This document shows, piece after piece, positions 17,739 through 26,655 of a DNA stretch of 64,000 nucleotides. How positions within the stretch are numbered: the first letter of the stretch is position 1; each line of letters opens with the position of its first letter. A model generated the notes under the pieces. It ran no database searches and had not been told where the DNA came from. It saw nothing but the letters and a program-made list of their open reading frames with translations. The position numbers were made by a program, and so were the translations under genes. Source of the stretch: Peptoniphilus mikwangii (GTDB taxonomy: Bacteria; Bacillota; Clostridia; Tissierellales; Peptoniphilaceae); the NCBI RefSeq assembly GCF_000468535.1, contig NZ_AUQY01000005.1, positions 62,001 through 126,000 on the forward strand, in the 5' to 3' direction.

Positions 17739-19487
17739 TCATTGTTCCAGAAGTCCGCCCTTAGTGTATAAGTCAAAATAATATCCTTGATTCTTCATAA
17801 GTTCATCATGAGTTCCTCTTTCTATAATTTTTCTATCTCTCATGACTAAAATTTCATCGGCATTTTGAACAGTTGTAAGTCTATGTGCTATTGTTAGTGT
17901 TGTTCTTCCCTTTGTAAGCTTTTCAAGTGACTCCTGAACTATTTGCTCAGACTTATTATCCAGTGCAGATGTAGCCTCATCTAAAATCAAAATCGGGGGA
18001 TTTTTTAAAAACACTCTTGCTATGGATATTCTCTGTTTTTGTCCTCCTGATAGTTTTACTCCTCGTTCTCCGACATAACTGTCAAATTTTTCAGGAAGCT
18101 GCTCTATAAATTCTCTTGCACCCGCAAGTTCACTTGCTCTTAAAACTTCATCATCCGTTGCCGACGGATTCCCATATCTTATATTATCCATAACCGTTCC
18201 GGAAAACAAATATACATCCTGTTGCACTATACCTATATTATTTCTAAGCGATTTCAATGTTACATTCTTTATATTTGCACCGTCTACTAAAATTTCACCA
18301 TAACTTACATCATAAAATCTTGGAATCAGATTACATATTGTAGTCTTTCCAGCACCGCTCGGTCCTACTATTGCAATATTATCTCCCGGGTTAATATTTA
18401 AATTAAAGTTTTCAAGTACATTTTCAGTATCTTTCTCATATTTAAATGTAACATCTCTAAATTCAATTTTACCCTTAACATCTTTCAGTTCGATTGCATT
18501 TTCAGAATCTTCTATCTCCGACTTGGTATCCATTATCTCATAAAATCTTTCAATTCCCGTCATACCTTTCTGGAATTGTTCTGTAAATTCTACAATTCTT
18601 CTAACCGTTGCAAGAAGTGATGTTACATACATTACATAGGCTATCAGATCAGACGGCTTGATTTCTCCTTTCATCATAAAATAACCGCCAGATACTATCA
18701 GAATCAAATACATCAATCCGTCAAAAAGCTTTGTAATTACTGTAAATCCTGCCATAGCTTTATAAAATTTCTTTTTAATTCCTAAAAATTTTGCATTTTG
18801 AATATTGAATTTTTTTGCCTCTATTTCTTCATTTGCAAAACTCTTAACAACTTTTATTCCAAGAAGCGAATCTTCTATCGATGAATTTAAATCTCCAATA
18901 TGAACTCTTTGCATCTTTTGTGCTTTTCTCATCTTATGATTGTACTTAGATGCAAATACCACCATAATAGGTATCATAAGGTAAATAAAAATTGTCATTT
19001 TCAAGTTAACAGATGATAAAATTATAAATGATACTAAAATTTTTATACCGCCTATAAAATATTCTTCCGGGCAATGATGTGCAAATTCCGTTATATCAAA
19101 TAAATCATTTGTTATCCTGCTCATCAATACACCTATTTTAGTTTCATTGTAGTATGAATCACTCATAGTTTGAAGATGGGCATATACATCAGCTCTCATA
19201 TCAGTTTCAATTTTAGCTCCCATTATATGACCTATACTTGCCATATAATATGCTGCAACCAAATCTACAGACTTCAAAATTAAAAATAACAAAGCAAGTC
19301 TTATTATCAGCTCTACATTGAGCAATTTGATATCTTTCATTCCAACACTTGATATATACCTCAAAATTAATGGAAGTATCATTTCAGATGCAGTTGTAAA
19401 AGCTGCACATAATAAATCTATAAATAAAATTGACTTATATTTTTTAAAATAAGGAGAAATTCTTTTAATTAATTGTATATTCTTCAT
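17739..19487 (-). CDS. ABC exporter, fused membrane and ATPase domains
   Basis: The 582-residue half-transporter has six predicted membrane helices over residues 15-300 and a nucleotide-binding domain from about 335, with Walker A GPSGAGKTT, signature LSGGQKQR, Walker B ILDEATSALD and the switch histidine in IAHRLTT. This is the MsbA/BmrA/MdlB type that exports lipids, peptides or drugs as a dimer. A single gene with no partner nearby suggests a homodimer. The substrate is unknown. The promoter region lies between it and the divergent murJ gene (19488-19602). Confidence 0.88.
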   Translation of the reverse strand: MKNIQLIKRISPYFKKYKSILFIDLLCAAFTTASEMILPLILRYISSVGMKDIKLLNVELIIRLALLFLILKSVDLVAAYYMASIGHIMGAKIETDMRADVYAHLQTMSDSYYNETKIGVLMSRITNDLFDITEFAHHCPEEYFIGGIKILVSFIILSSVNLKMTIFIYLMIPIMVVFASKYNHKMRKAQKMQRVHIGDLNSSIEDSLLGIKVVKSFANEEIEAKKFNIQNAKFLGIKKKFYKAMAGFTVITKLFDGLMYLILIVSGGYFMMKGEIKPSDLIAYVMYVTSLLATVRRIVEFTEQFQKGMTGIERFYEIMDTKSEIEDSENAIELKDVKGKIEFRDVTFKYEKDTENVLENFNLNINPGDNIAIVGPSGAGKTTICNLIPRFYDVSYGEILVDGANIKNVTLKSLRNNIGIVQQDVYLFSGTVMDNIRYGNPSATDDEVLRASELAGAREFIEQLPEKFDSYVGERGVKLSGGQKQRISIARVFLKNPPILILDEATSALDNKSEQIVQESLEKLTKGRTTLTIAHRLTTVQNADEILVMRDRKIIERGTHDELMKNQGYYFDLYTKGGLLEQ

Positions 19488-19548
19488 AAAATCACCTCTT
19501 TTATTCTACATTATATAGATACATTTATCAAATGTAACTCTTTTGTTG

Positions 19549-19577
19549 TTGACTTTAAATAAAATCAATAATATACT
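19549..19577 (+). promoter_or_regulatory. Sigma-A promoter of murJ
   Basis: TTGACT (19549-19554), a 17-base spacer and TATACT (19572-19577), 26 bases before the ATG at 19603. Confidence 0.75.
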
Positions 19578-19602
19578 CACATAAGAAACTTAGGAGGTAA
19601 AA

Positions 19603-21177
19603 ATGGAAACTACTAAAAAATTAGCCCGATCTACTCTTGCGATAATTGTATTTTCTCTTTTAGGAAAAATTTTAGGATTCGTTAGAGAAAGTTTAACAGC
19701 TGCAAGATTCGGTGCAACTCTTGAAATGGATGCTTTTACCGCAAGTCAGTCTGCAACAGCTACTATTTCTATGCTAATAACAGCAGCCATTGCTACTATT
19801 TTTATTCCAAGTCTGCAAAAAGCCGAAAGAGAACTTGGTGAAGAAGAAAAGCTTAAATTTACAAACAATATGCTAATGATTATTTCATTAATTTCATTGA
19901 TAGTTATAGCTTTAGGTATTGTTTTTGCTCCGGCACTTTCAATCTTATTTACTCCTAAATCAAAACTTGAAGCTTATGAACTTGTAGTGAAACTAATAAA
20001 AATAGGGATGCCGGTAGTTATATTCTCTGCAGTAGTCGGAGTTTTTACAGGTTTTTTGCAATATGAAGGAAAGTTTGCTGCAGCAGGTGCTGTTGCAATT
20101 CCGCTAAACTTAGTTTACATTATATATCTTGGTTTTATTTCCCCGCACGCCGGTATAGTCGGACTTACAATCGCATCTGTTGTAGGTATATTGGCACAGG
20201 TAATATTTCTATTGCCGGATTCATTTAAAGCGGGATATAGACCGAAATTTGTCTTTAATCTAAAAGATAAATATGTAAATGAAGCACTTCTTCTTGCAGT
20301 CCCTATACTTATAAGTACAGCAGTAAATGATGTAAATGTAATCGTAAACAGAAGACTTGCAATGGGTATGGCAGAAGGCTCTGCATCAGTTTTAAATTAT
20401 GCAAATAAAATGAATATGATGATTCTCGGAATTTTCATAACTGCAATTACAGCTATAATATTTCCGACAATGTCAAGAGCATTCGGAAATAAAGATATGA
20501 TTCACGGTAAACGTGTAATGAATGCCTCAGTTAAAACTGTATTATTTTTAACAGTACCTGCAACAATAGGAATGCTTATTTTAGCAAGACCTATTGTAGA
20601 TGTTGCTTTCTTCCACGGAAAATTTACATTACAAAATGCAATAGATACTACTGCAACACTTAGATTTTATACTCTTGCGCTAATTTCAATATCACTTAGC
20701 AATGTTTTAAACAGAGTATATTATTCAATAGCCGATACAAAAACTCCCTTCATAATAGGGCTTATAAATGTTTCAATAAATGTCGGACTTAATTTACTTG
20801 TGGCACATAAATTCGGTACAAGGGGACTTGCAGCATCTGTTAGTATCGCAACAACAATAGCAGTGTTAATATCATTTATTTTACTTAGAGAAAAAATTGG
20901 AAATCTCGGAATAAAATCCTACGTAAAAGCATTAGTTAAAACTCTAATGTCATCAACAGCAATGGGAATTTTCTGTCTGATATATTTCCCTATAGAAAAA
21001 GTCCTTACACCATTAATGCATTCTCATGGTTCATCAATAATTATAAAATTACTCTTACTTATGATTGTTGTCGGAATTGCAGCTATAATTTATGGATTAT
21101 GTCTATATCATTTAGGTGTTAGGGAAATCAGAGATGTAGTTAAAATAATAAATCGAAGATTAAAAAAGGCATCCTAA
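19603..21177 (+). CDS. murJ: Lipid II flippase MurJ (MviN family)
   Basis: The 524-residue protein has about 14 hydrophobic helices and the MviN/MurJ signatures: FSLLGKILGFVRESLTAARFG at the N terminus and NVLNRVYYSIADTKTPF near residue 370. MurJ flips lipid-linked peptidoglycan precursor across the cytoplasmic membrane. TAGGAGG precedes the ATG. The gene has its own promoter and a terminator at 21255-21288, so it is monocistronic. Its neighbours include other envelope genes (3D-domain protein, ABC exporter). MATE-type relatives are possible but the N-terminal signature favours MurJ. Confidence 0.9.
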   Translation: METTKKLARSTLAIIVFSLLGKILGFVRESLTAARFGATLEMDAFTASQSATATISMLITAAIATIFIPSLQKAERELGEEEKLKFTNNMLMIISLISLIVIALGIVFAPALSILFTPKSKLEAYELVVKLIKIGMPVVIFSAVVGVFTGFLQYEGKFAAAGAVAIPLNLVYIIYLGFISPHAGIVGLTIASVVGILAQVIFLLPDSFKAGYRPKFVFNLKDKYVNEALLLAVPILISTAVNDVNVIVNRRLAMGMAEGSASVLNYANKMNMMILGIFITAITAIIFPTMSRAFGNKDMIHGKRVMNASVKTVLFLTVPATIGMLILARPIVDVAFFHGKFTLQNAIDTTATLRFYTLALISISLSNVLNRVYYSIADTKTPFIIGLINVSINVGLNLLVAHKFGTRGLAASVSIATTIAVLISFILLREKIGNLGIKSYVKALVKTLMSSTAMGIFCLIYFPIEKVLTPLMHSHGSSIIIKLLLLMIVVGIAAIIYGLCLYHLGVREIRDVVKIINRRLKKAS

Positions 21178-21254
21178 AATAATCATACAGAGCTCAACAT
21201 ATAAAATATTTTTGAAAAATTTAAAAATATCAATCCTTCAGATATTTATGAAAT

Positions 21255-21288
21255 AAAAATAGGCAGAAAAAATCTTCTGCCTATTTTT
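21255..21288 (+). terminator. Intrinsic terminator of murJ
   Basis: AAAAATAGGCAGAA and TTCTGCCTATTTTT form a 14-bp stem with a short loop, ending in a T-run. Confidence 0.85.
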
Positions 21289-21409
21289 ATACCACTAACT
21301 TAAAATTTAACTCTTTAAATTATATCACTGCAAAACACTTTACATAATGGAAGTTTCAAGTATATTTTCTCATATCCTTAAACTAAAATCTCAATGGTGA
21401 TTTAACTTT

Positions 21410-21442
21410 AAAAAGGCTTAGGATTAAATCCTAAGCCTTTTT
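21410..21442 (-). terminator. Intrinsic terminator of the G5/3D-domain gene
   Basis: AAAAAGGCTTAGGATT and its complement with almost no loop lie directly after the stop at 21444. On the minus strand the stem ends in a T-run. Confidence 0.85.
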
Positions 21443-21443
21443 A

Positions 21444-22445
21444 CTATTCTATTACATATACTTTTACATTTCTTCTTCCAAAATCATTTGCAGTAGCATT
21501 TGAGTTGAAAAATAAATCTATTCTGTTTCCCTTAATTGCTCCACCCGTATCTTCTGCAACTGCATATCCATATGATGGCCATCCGTCCATTGTCTCAATA
21601 TACAATTTTGAACCAAGCGGAATTACTTTAGGGTCAACTGCAACTGCTCCTACTCTTGCTTTTGTTCCAAGTGCAGTTAATGAACCTGCAGTAGGATCAT
21701 AAGCTGTAGCTTGCATTGTTATTACTTTTTTAATTTTTTTACCCTCAAGAGTTGCTGATGCGGCTGTTTTCTTAGTACCGATTTCAACAATTTCAGTTTC
21801 AGGTTTTTCAAGAATTTCCGATTTCAATACATCTATCGATACAAGCTTATCATTTACAAATGTATTTTGTATTACTTCAGATTTTACTCCAACTTTACCT
21901 TTTTTTATTATCTTTGTTTCTCCGACTACTAAAGAAGCATTTTCATTTTTTATTGTTTCAAACGGAATTTCAGTTTTAACTTCTGAACTCTCCTTAAAAA
22001 CTCTCTCTATTACTATCGGCTTTTCTGTACTTGCCTTAGCATTTAGCTTAGGTGTTACTACATCGTCAGAGTCAACCTTAATATTTAAATTTTCTAAAAC
22101 TTCAGAAACTGTTTCTCCTACTGCTTTTGCAATATAAATCTCGTTACCGTTATTAATTTGATAACTCTTAGGAGCTTGTATTATTATATCCATGTCATCT
22201 TTTATTTCTGTATTCAAGCTCGGTGTTATAACTTCTTTATCCTTAAGTATTATTTTTTCTGATTTCAAAAAATCTTCAACTGTTGCAGAATATGTTATAA
22301 ATTTCTTTTCTTCTCCCTTTATTATAACATTTACACTCTTACCTAACACAGTTGAAAAACCCATTGTTATAGTCGAAGATAAAAGTACAGCTCCTATTAA
22401 CAAAGTAGCAGCTTTTTTTCTAAGACTATTTTGTGTTAAATTCAT
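21444..22445 (-). CDS. Secreted cell-wall protein with DUF348, G5 and 3D domains (YabE/RpfB-like)
   Basis: The 333-residue exported protein has a signal or anchor segment (about residues 12-34), two DUF348 repeats (about 40-140), a G5 domain (about 150-225) and a C-terminal 3D domain with ATAYDPTAGS, AVDPKVIPLGSKLYIE and AEDTGGAIKGNRIDLFF. The 3D domain, with its three conserved aspartates, is the catalytic fold of YocH/MltA-type muramidases. It should act on peptidoglycan outside the cell. The ATG at 22445, nine bases after GGGAGG, is preferred to an in-frame TTG at 22451. Two WalR-type boxes flank its promoter, which matches regulation of YocH-type enzymes. Confidence 0.88.
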   Translation of the reverse strand: MNLTQNSLRKKAATLLIGAVLLSSTITMGFSTVLGKSVNVIIKGEEKKFITYSATVEDFLKSEKIILKDKEVITPSLNTEIKDDMDIIIQAPKSYQINNGNEIYIAKAVGETVSEVLENLNIKVDSDDVVTPKLNAKASTEKPIVIERVFKESSEVKTEIPFETIKNENASLVVGETKIIKKGKVGVKSEVIQNTFVNDKLVSIDVLKSEILEKPETEIVEIGTKKTAASATLEGKKIKKVITMQATAYDPTAGSLTALGTKARVGAVAVDPKVIPLGSKLYIETMDGWPSYGYAVAEDTGGAIKGNRIDLFFNSNATANDFGRRNVKVYVIE

Positions 22446-22485
22446 TACCAATAACCTCCCATAAAAATTACATCGTTGTAAACTC

Positions 22486-22502
22486 TGTAACTTTTTTGTA
22501 AC
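22486..22502 (+). promoter_or_regulatory. Putative WalR (YycF) binding box, promoter-downstream copy
   Basis: TGTAAC-TTTTT-TGTAAC fits the published WalR consensus of two TGTWAH half-sites separated by five bases. It lies between the -10 (22524-22519) and the start codon of the 3D-domain gene, within the presumed 5' leader, so this copy could block transcription. Confidence 0.6.
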
Positions 22503-22518
22503 TTTTGCTCACTTGTTA

Positions 22519-22547
22519 AGTATATAAGGTTTTGATAATTTTGTCAA
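22519..22547 (-). promoter_or_regulatory. Sigma-A promoter of the G5/3D-domain gene
   Basis: On the minus strand TTGACA (22547-22542), a 17-base spacer and TATACT (22524-22519). The -35 is a full consensus match. Confidence 0.85.
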
Positions 22548-22553
22548 GTTTTT

Positions 22554-22570
22554 TGTAACTTTTTTGTTAC
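22554..22570 (+). promoter_or_regulatory. Putative WalR (YycF) binding box, upstream copy
   Basis: TGTAAC-TTTTT-TGTTAC, two TGTWAH half-sites with a five-base spacer, lies 7 bases upstream of the -35 of the 3D-domain gene. This is the position from which WalR activates in Bacillus. It begins 68 bases from the start of the downstream copy. Confidence 0.6.
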
Positions 22571-22673
22571 CTTTAGATGAAAACGGCTATTTTCCAACAT
22601 TTTATTTCTAAAATTTAAATTGATTTTTGTAATAAATCAAGAATATAAACTCAATATATCACTATAATAATTG

Positions 22674-23294
22674 TTAAATTTTGTTACTTTTTAATTTATT
22701 TATTAAATTATATATGACTTTTGCTGTGAATCCCCAAATTATTTTATCTTCATATTGATAAAATATAACTCTATCTTTTGATCTTTTAAAATCATACTTT
22801 TCTCCATTTGGTATTAAACTATATGGAAATTTATCATTTCTCTTTGCAATTAACTCTACTTCATATATATCAGGTTCATTTTCAAAAAAGAAATTTAAGG
22901 GAACAGTAAATATATCTTCAACCTCTTCTTTATTCGGAAATATATTTTCAATGCTTTTAGTTATCTCTCCCACGGTAGTATATATCACAGAACCATAGGA
23001 GTTTACTAAAAAATCTCCCTCATTAAACACATCTAAATCTACTTTTGATATTAGTAATTCTTCACAGGTTTCTCTTATCGCCGCCTGTATATAATCTTCA
23101 TGTTTTTCAATTTTTCCTCCGGGAAAACAAATTTCGCCCGGCTGATTGTTGAGATTTTTAGAGCGTACTTCAAATAACAAATGTGTCTGTTTTTCTACTT
23201 CTATGAATGGTACAAAAATTGAATATTTATTTTTTATTTCCATTGGTTCTGATTTTAATTTTTTTACTATTTCTTCTATCTTATTTAATCTCAT
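22674..23294 (-). CDS. Nudix hydrolase, CoA pyrophosphatase type
   Basis: The 206-residue hydrolase has a complete Nudix box (residues 60-82, GGK..E.....AAIRETCEELLI) preceded by the NQPGEICFPGGK stretch that marks the NudL/YeaB CoA pyrophosphatase group. It probably cleaves CoA or a related nucleoside diphosphate derivative. Its ATG overlaps the patatin gene stop by 4 bases (ATGA), so the two are co-translated. The pairing with a lipid acyl hydrolase is suggestive of CoA/lipid turnover, but this is inference. Confidence 0.85.
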   Translation of the reverse strand: MRLNKIEEIVKKLKSEPMEIKNKYSIFVPFIEVEKQTHLLFEVRSKNLNNQPGEICFPGGKIEKHEDYIQAAIRETCEELLISKVDLDVFNEGDFLVNSYGSVIYTTVGEITKSIENIFPNKEEVEDIFTVPLNFFFENEPDIYEVELIAKRNDKFPYSLIPNGEKYDFKRSKDRVIFYQYEDKIIWGFTAKVIYNLINKLKSNKI

Positions 23295-24436
23295 TGTTTA
23301 ATCATCTTTTTAACTAATTTATTTATAGTTCCTACCTCTATCTCTCGATTAATTATAGGTTCTTTTGACATAATTTCATTAAGTAACTCATCTACATTAT
23401 AAATTCTCAAGAAGTCTATATTATACTTTTGTGCATCTCTTTCAATCATAGCTACTACCAAATCTACATAGTTATAACCGCTCTTAAGTCCCAACTCTTT
23501 CGCAAGGCCCGGGATTATTTCTTCAAAAAAAACTCTATACTTTGAAGTGTTTTTATACTTACCGCTAATTAAAATTTCATCTAATCTGTCAAAGTACATA
23601 TTCTGTAAAATTTCAAACGCCATTTCTTCATCAAATGGATTTATATAATACTTATCTCCAAATAATCCATTTAATTTTTTATAAGTATCAAAATATCCTA
23701 TTCTCATTATCTCATCAGCTTTTTTTGGATCAAAATCCATAGATGTCGTGTATTTTTTACTTGGTGATATTACTATTGCATCATCCGGAAATGCGATATC
23801 TCTTAAATTTGACGGATTGACTCTGACTATCACAGGAGTAAGCCCTAATCTTTGCACCATATTATATGGAATTTTATTAAAAAATCCTCCGTCTAAATAG
23901 TATTTACCGTCAAGCGGTTCAAGTTTAAATATCGGAAGATAACAACTCCCTATTATATAGTTATGAAGTTTTCCCTCTTCAATTTCATCTATAAACAACT
24001 CTTCTCCTTTTTTATCTGTAAGATTTAAAGTTGTCAGCCCAAATTTTATTTTTGAATTTCTAACCTTTTCTTCATCAATATAAGTTGTAACTAATTGTCT
24101 TAACGGATCAACCGGTATTCCCCTGCTGCTTAATGTTTCTTTTATACCTTTAAACTTTTCAAATGAAAATTTTCCATCCTGTGTATTTTCTGACATCAAT
24201 GCAACTATAGCATTCGTTGTGTCTGAATCATCCGTGCTAAAATCTTGAAATGACATACTCTTCCATAAATTTGCGCACTTATCCGGCTCATTCATCACTA
24301 TCATAGCTCCGTTAATTGCCCCTATTGAAGTCCCTACTACCGCTTCAAATTCAAATCCTAACTCCTTTAGAGCAAAATAGGAACCTATATGATAGGCTCC
24401 CTTTGCTCCTCCTCCTTCTAAAACTAATCCGTACAT
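23291..24436 (-). CDS. Patatin-like phospholipase
   Basis: This 381-residue acyl hydrolase has the patatin oxyanion motif GGGAKG (residues 8-13), the nucleophile elbow GTSIG with Ser37, and the catalytic Asp in YLDGGFFNKIPYN (about residue 185). The C-terminal 150 residues are an extra helical part with no family I recognise. It would hydrolyse membrane lipid or lysophospholipid in the cytoplasm or at the membrane; there is no signal peptide. AGGTGA precedes the ATG. It is the first gene of a two-gene operon with the Nudix hydrolase. Confidence 0.88.
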   Translation of the reverse strand: MYGLVLEGGGAKGAYHIGSYFALKELGFEFEAVVGTSIGAINGAMIVMNEPDKCANLWKSMSFQDFSTDDSDTTNAIVALMSENTQDGKFSFEKFKGIKETLSSRGIPVDPLRQLVTTYIDEEKVRNSKIKFGLTTLNLTDKKGEELFIDEIEEGKLHNYIIGSCYLPIFKLEPLDGKYYLDGGFFNKIPYNMVQRLGLTPVIVRVNPSNLRDIAFPDDAIVISPSKKYTTSMDFDPKKADEIMRIGYFDTYKKLNGLFGDKYYINPFDEEMAFEILQNMYFDRLDEILISGKYKNTSKYRVFFEEIIPGLAKELGLKSGYNYVDLVVAMIERDAQKYNIDFLRIYNVDELLNEIMSKEPIINREIEVGTINKLVKKMIKQ

Positions 24437-24545
24437 ATTATAATCACCTTATTCTAATTCTATAATGTCTTGTTTTATTCACCAGTACAATTCACAGCCA
24501 TGTCGAAACTGCTATTTTTTAAATTGTACATCACAAATCCCTGCA

Positions 24546-24977
24546 CTATTTACATCCTTTAATTTGTTTAAGCTCTATGTTATTCTTTTTTATAAGTTCC
24601 AAGGCATATTCATCTACTCTGTATGCCTCTTTATAATAAATCGCTTTAATTCCTGCCTGAATTAGTGATTTTGTGCAATTTAAACATGGAAAATGAGTAA
24701 CATAGGCAACACAATCTTTTACCGGTATTCCCTCTTTTGCACAATATAATAAGGCATTCATTTCAGCATGAATCGTAGCTATACAATGACCGTCTCGCAT
24801 TGTATGTCCTATTTCATCACACTGAGGATTGCCGGCAAGCGAACCGTTATATCCGGTTGATACTATTCGATGATCTTTATTTACTATGACACACCCTACA
24901 AAAGCTCTGTCACAAGTAGATCTTATAGCAACCATCTCTGTTATTTCCATAAAATATTCGTTCCAAGACTTTCTCAT
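24546..24977 (-). CDS. dCMP deaminase (ComEB family)
   Basis: The 143-residue zinc enzyme of the cytidine/deoxycytidylate deaminase fold has the catalytic motif HAE at residues 70-72 and zinc-binding PCLNC at 97-101. It also has an N-terminal RSTCDR..VG substrate region typical of dCMP deaminases. It converts dCMP to dUMP for thymidylate synthesis. The ATG at 24977 is chosen because GTGAGG lies ahead of it and the protein then begins RKSWNEYFM as in the family; the in-frame upstream extension runs into the RNase H gene. The gap to the upstream gene is 7 bases, so they form an operon. Confidence 0.88.
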   Translation of the reverse strand: MRKSWNEYFMEITEMVAIRSTCDRAFVGCVIVNKDHRIVSTGYNGSLAGNPQCDEIGHTMRDGHCIATIHAEMNALLYCAKEGIPVKDCVAYVTHFPCLNCTKSLIQAGIKAIYYKEAYRVDEYALELIKKNNIELKQIKGCK

Positions 24978-24984
24978 ACATACC

Positions 24985-25578
24985 TCACTTTGCTTCTTTG
25001 GCAAGCTTGTCTACAATTTCATTATATTTGACTCCACTATGTGCAGCTACTTTTATAAAGACAACATCAATTTTATCCTTAATGGATTTATAATAATTTC
25101 TATACTCAATAGTACCTTTTTTATTTGCCTTCCAAGTTTCAGTCGCCCAATTTTCTATACCTGCATAATCATAATGTAAATATATCCTTTTTTTCCCAAG
25201 TTCTACCGCTCTTTGCATGGCATACATTGCACCTTTAAGTTCCCCTGCAACATTTCTCATAGTAGAATCTTCATCATAATATCTCTTGGATGAAGTTTCA
25301 TATATATTATTGTCAAATAGAACAGCTCCATAGGAAAAACTTCCGTCAATAACCGAATAAGAACCGTCCACATAGGAAATTATCTCGCCATCCTTGATAT
25401 CTTCCTCAAACTGTATTTCTGTCTGCTCTTCCGGTATGCCCTTAATAAATAAAACGGCATCATCTTTTGTATTGAATTTTTTATAAACCGCACCGCTATA
25501 TCCTATAACCTGCGCTTTACATTCATCCCATGTAGTATATATTCCTACTTCTCTTCCTTTTTTTACTGCGTAATACAT
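24985..25578 (-). CDS. Ribonuclease H1 with N-terminal viroplasmin (hybrid-binding) domain
   Basis: The 197-residue RNase H has an N-terminal caulimovirus-viroplasmin/hybrid-binding domain (residues 1-47, YYAVKKGR..GIYTTWDECK) and a C-terminal RNase H fold with the acidic residues Asp71 (YVDGSY), Glu113 (GELKGAMYA), Asp137 and Asp190, and His180. It degrades RNA in RNA-DNA hybrids. This two-domain layout is common in anaerobic Firmicutes. It lies just upstream of the dCMP deaminase gene. Confidence 0.9.
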   Translation of the reverse strand: MYYAVKKGREVGIYTTWDECKAQVIGYSGAVYKKFNTKDDAVLFIKGIPEEQTEIQFEEDIKDGEIISYVDGSYSVIDGSFSYGAVLFDNNIYETSSKRYYDEDSTMRNVAGELKGAMYAMQRAVELGKKRIYLHYDYAGIENWATETWKANKKGTIEYRNYYKSIKDKIDVVFIKVAAHSGVKYNEIVDKLAKEAK

Positions 25579-25663
25579 TATATTCTCCTTATACTAAATT
25601 AATTTTATATTAAAAGAACCGATTATACAAGTTTAATAATAACTATAACATTGAGTGTTTTTG

Positions 25664-25672
25664 TGATATACT
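25664..25672 (+). promoter_or_regulatory. Extended -10 promoter of the aldolase gene
   Basis: TGATATACT (TATACT at 25667-25672) lies 46 bases before the ATG at 25719. No good -35 at 17-bp spacing was found. Confidence 0.5.
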
Positions 25673-25718
25673 TAATATGATTAATATTACAAATAAATAT
25701 TAAATATGGAGGTACTAA

Positions 25719-26609
25719 ATGAATACTAAACAACTTGAAAGAATGAGAACAGGCAAAGGTTTTGTAGCTGCACTTGACCAAAGTGGCGGTTCCACTCCAA
25801 AAGCTTTAAAGCTTTACGGTGTAATGGAAGATTCTTACAATAATGATGAAGAAATGTTTAAATTAGTTCACGATATGAGAACAAGAATTATAAAAAGTCC
25901 ATCATTCTCAAGTGAAAGAATTCTTGCAGCTATATTATTTAAAGTTACTATGAATTCAAAAATAGATGACCTTTACACAGCAGATTTCCTTTGGGAACAA
26001 AAAGGCATAGTTCCTATCCTAAAAGTAGATGAAGGCTTAGCAGACTTAAATAACGGAGTTCAACTTATGAAACCTATGAAAAATTTAGATGAACTTCTTG
26101 AAAATGCAAAAGAAAGAAACATATTCGGAACTAAAATGAGATCTGTAATTAAAGAATTCAATGAAAACGGAATAAAAGAAATTGTTGAACAACAATTTGA
26201 ATATGCAAAGAAAATATCAAAAGCAGGCTTCGTTCCTATTATTGAACCTGAAGTTGATATTAATGCAGAAAAAAAATCTGAAATTGAAGAAATATTAAAA
26301 AAGGAAGTTGTTAAACAACTTGAAGCTCTTGAAAAAGATGTATATGTAATGTTCAAATTCACAATCCCAACAGTTGAAAATTTATATTCCGATTTGGTGA
26401 ATTTTGAACAAGTTGTTAGAATAGTAGCTCTTTCAGGCGGATATTCAAGAGAACTTTCAAATGAATTGCTTTCTAAAAATCAAAATATGATAGCAAGTTT
26501 CTCAAGAGCTCTTTCAGAAGGACTTAATGTAAATCAAACTGAAAAAGAATTTGATGAGCTTCTTGACAGCTCAATAGAATCTATCTACAAAGCATCAATA
26601 GAAAAATAA
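25719..26609 (+). CDS. fda: Fructose-bisphosphate aldolase class I
   Basis: The 296-residue class I (Schiff-base) aldolase is of the bacterial Fda type. It starts [30 protein letters not shown], which is near-diagnostic, and the Schiff-base lysine is Lys213 in VMFKFTIPT. It cleaves fructose 1,6-bisphosphate in glycolysis and needs no metal. GGAGGT precedes the ATG. A terminator at 26613-26637 separates it from the M20 peptidase gene. Confidence 0.93.
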   Translation: MNTKQLERMRTGKGFVAALDQSGGSTPKALKLYGVMEDSYNNDEEMFKLVHDMRTRIIKSPSFSSERILAAILFKVTMNSKIDDLYTADFLWEQKGIVPILKVDEGLADLNNGVQLMKPMKNLDELLENAKERNIFGTKMRSVIKEFNENGIKEIVEQQFEYAKKISKAGFVPIIEPEVDINAEKKSEIEEILKKEVVKQLEALEKDVYVMFKFTIPTVENLYSDLVNFEQVVRIVALSGGYSRELSNELLSKNQNMIASFSRALSEGLNVNQTEKEFDELLDSSIESIYKASIEK

Positions 26610-26612
26610 TAT

Positions 26613-26637
26613 AAAAGAGGACTTAGCTCCTCTTTTT
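26613..26637 (+). terminator. Intrinsic terminator after the aldolase gene
   Basis: AAAGAGGA-CTTAGC-TCCTCTTTTT, stem of 8 bp with T-run. Confidence 0.8.
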
Positions 26638-26655
26638 ATTTGATTAGGTAATAAA

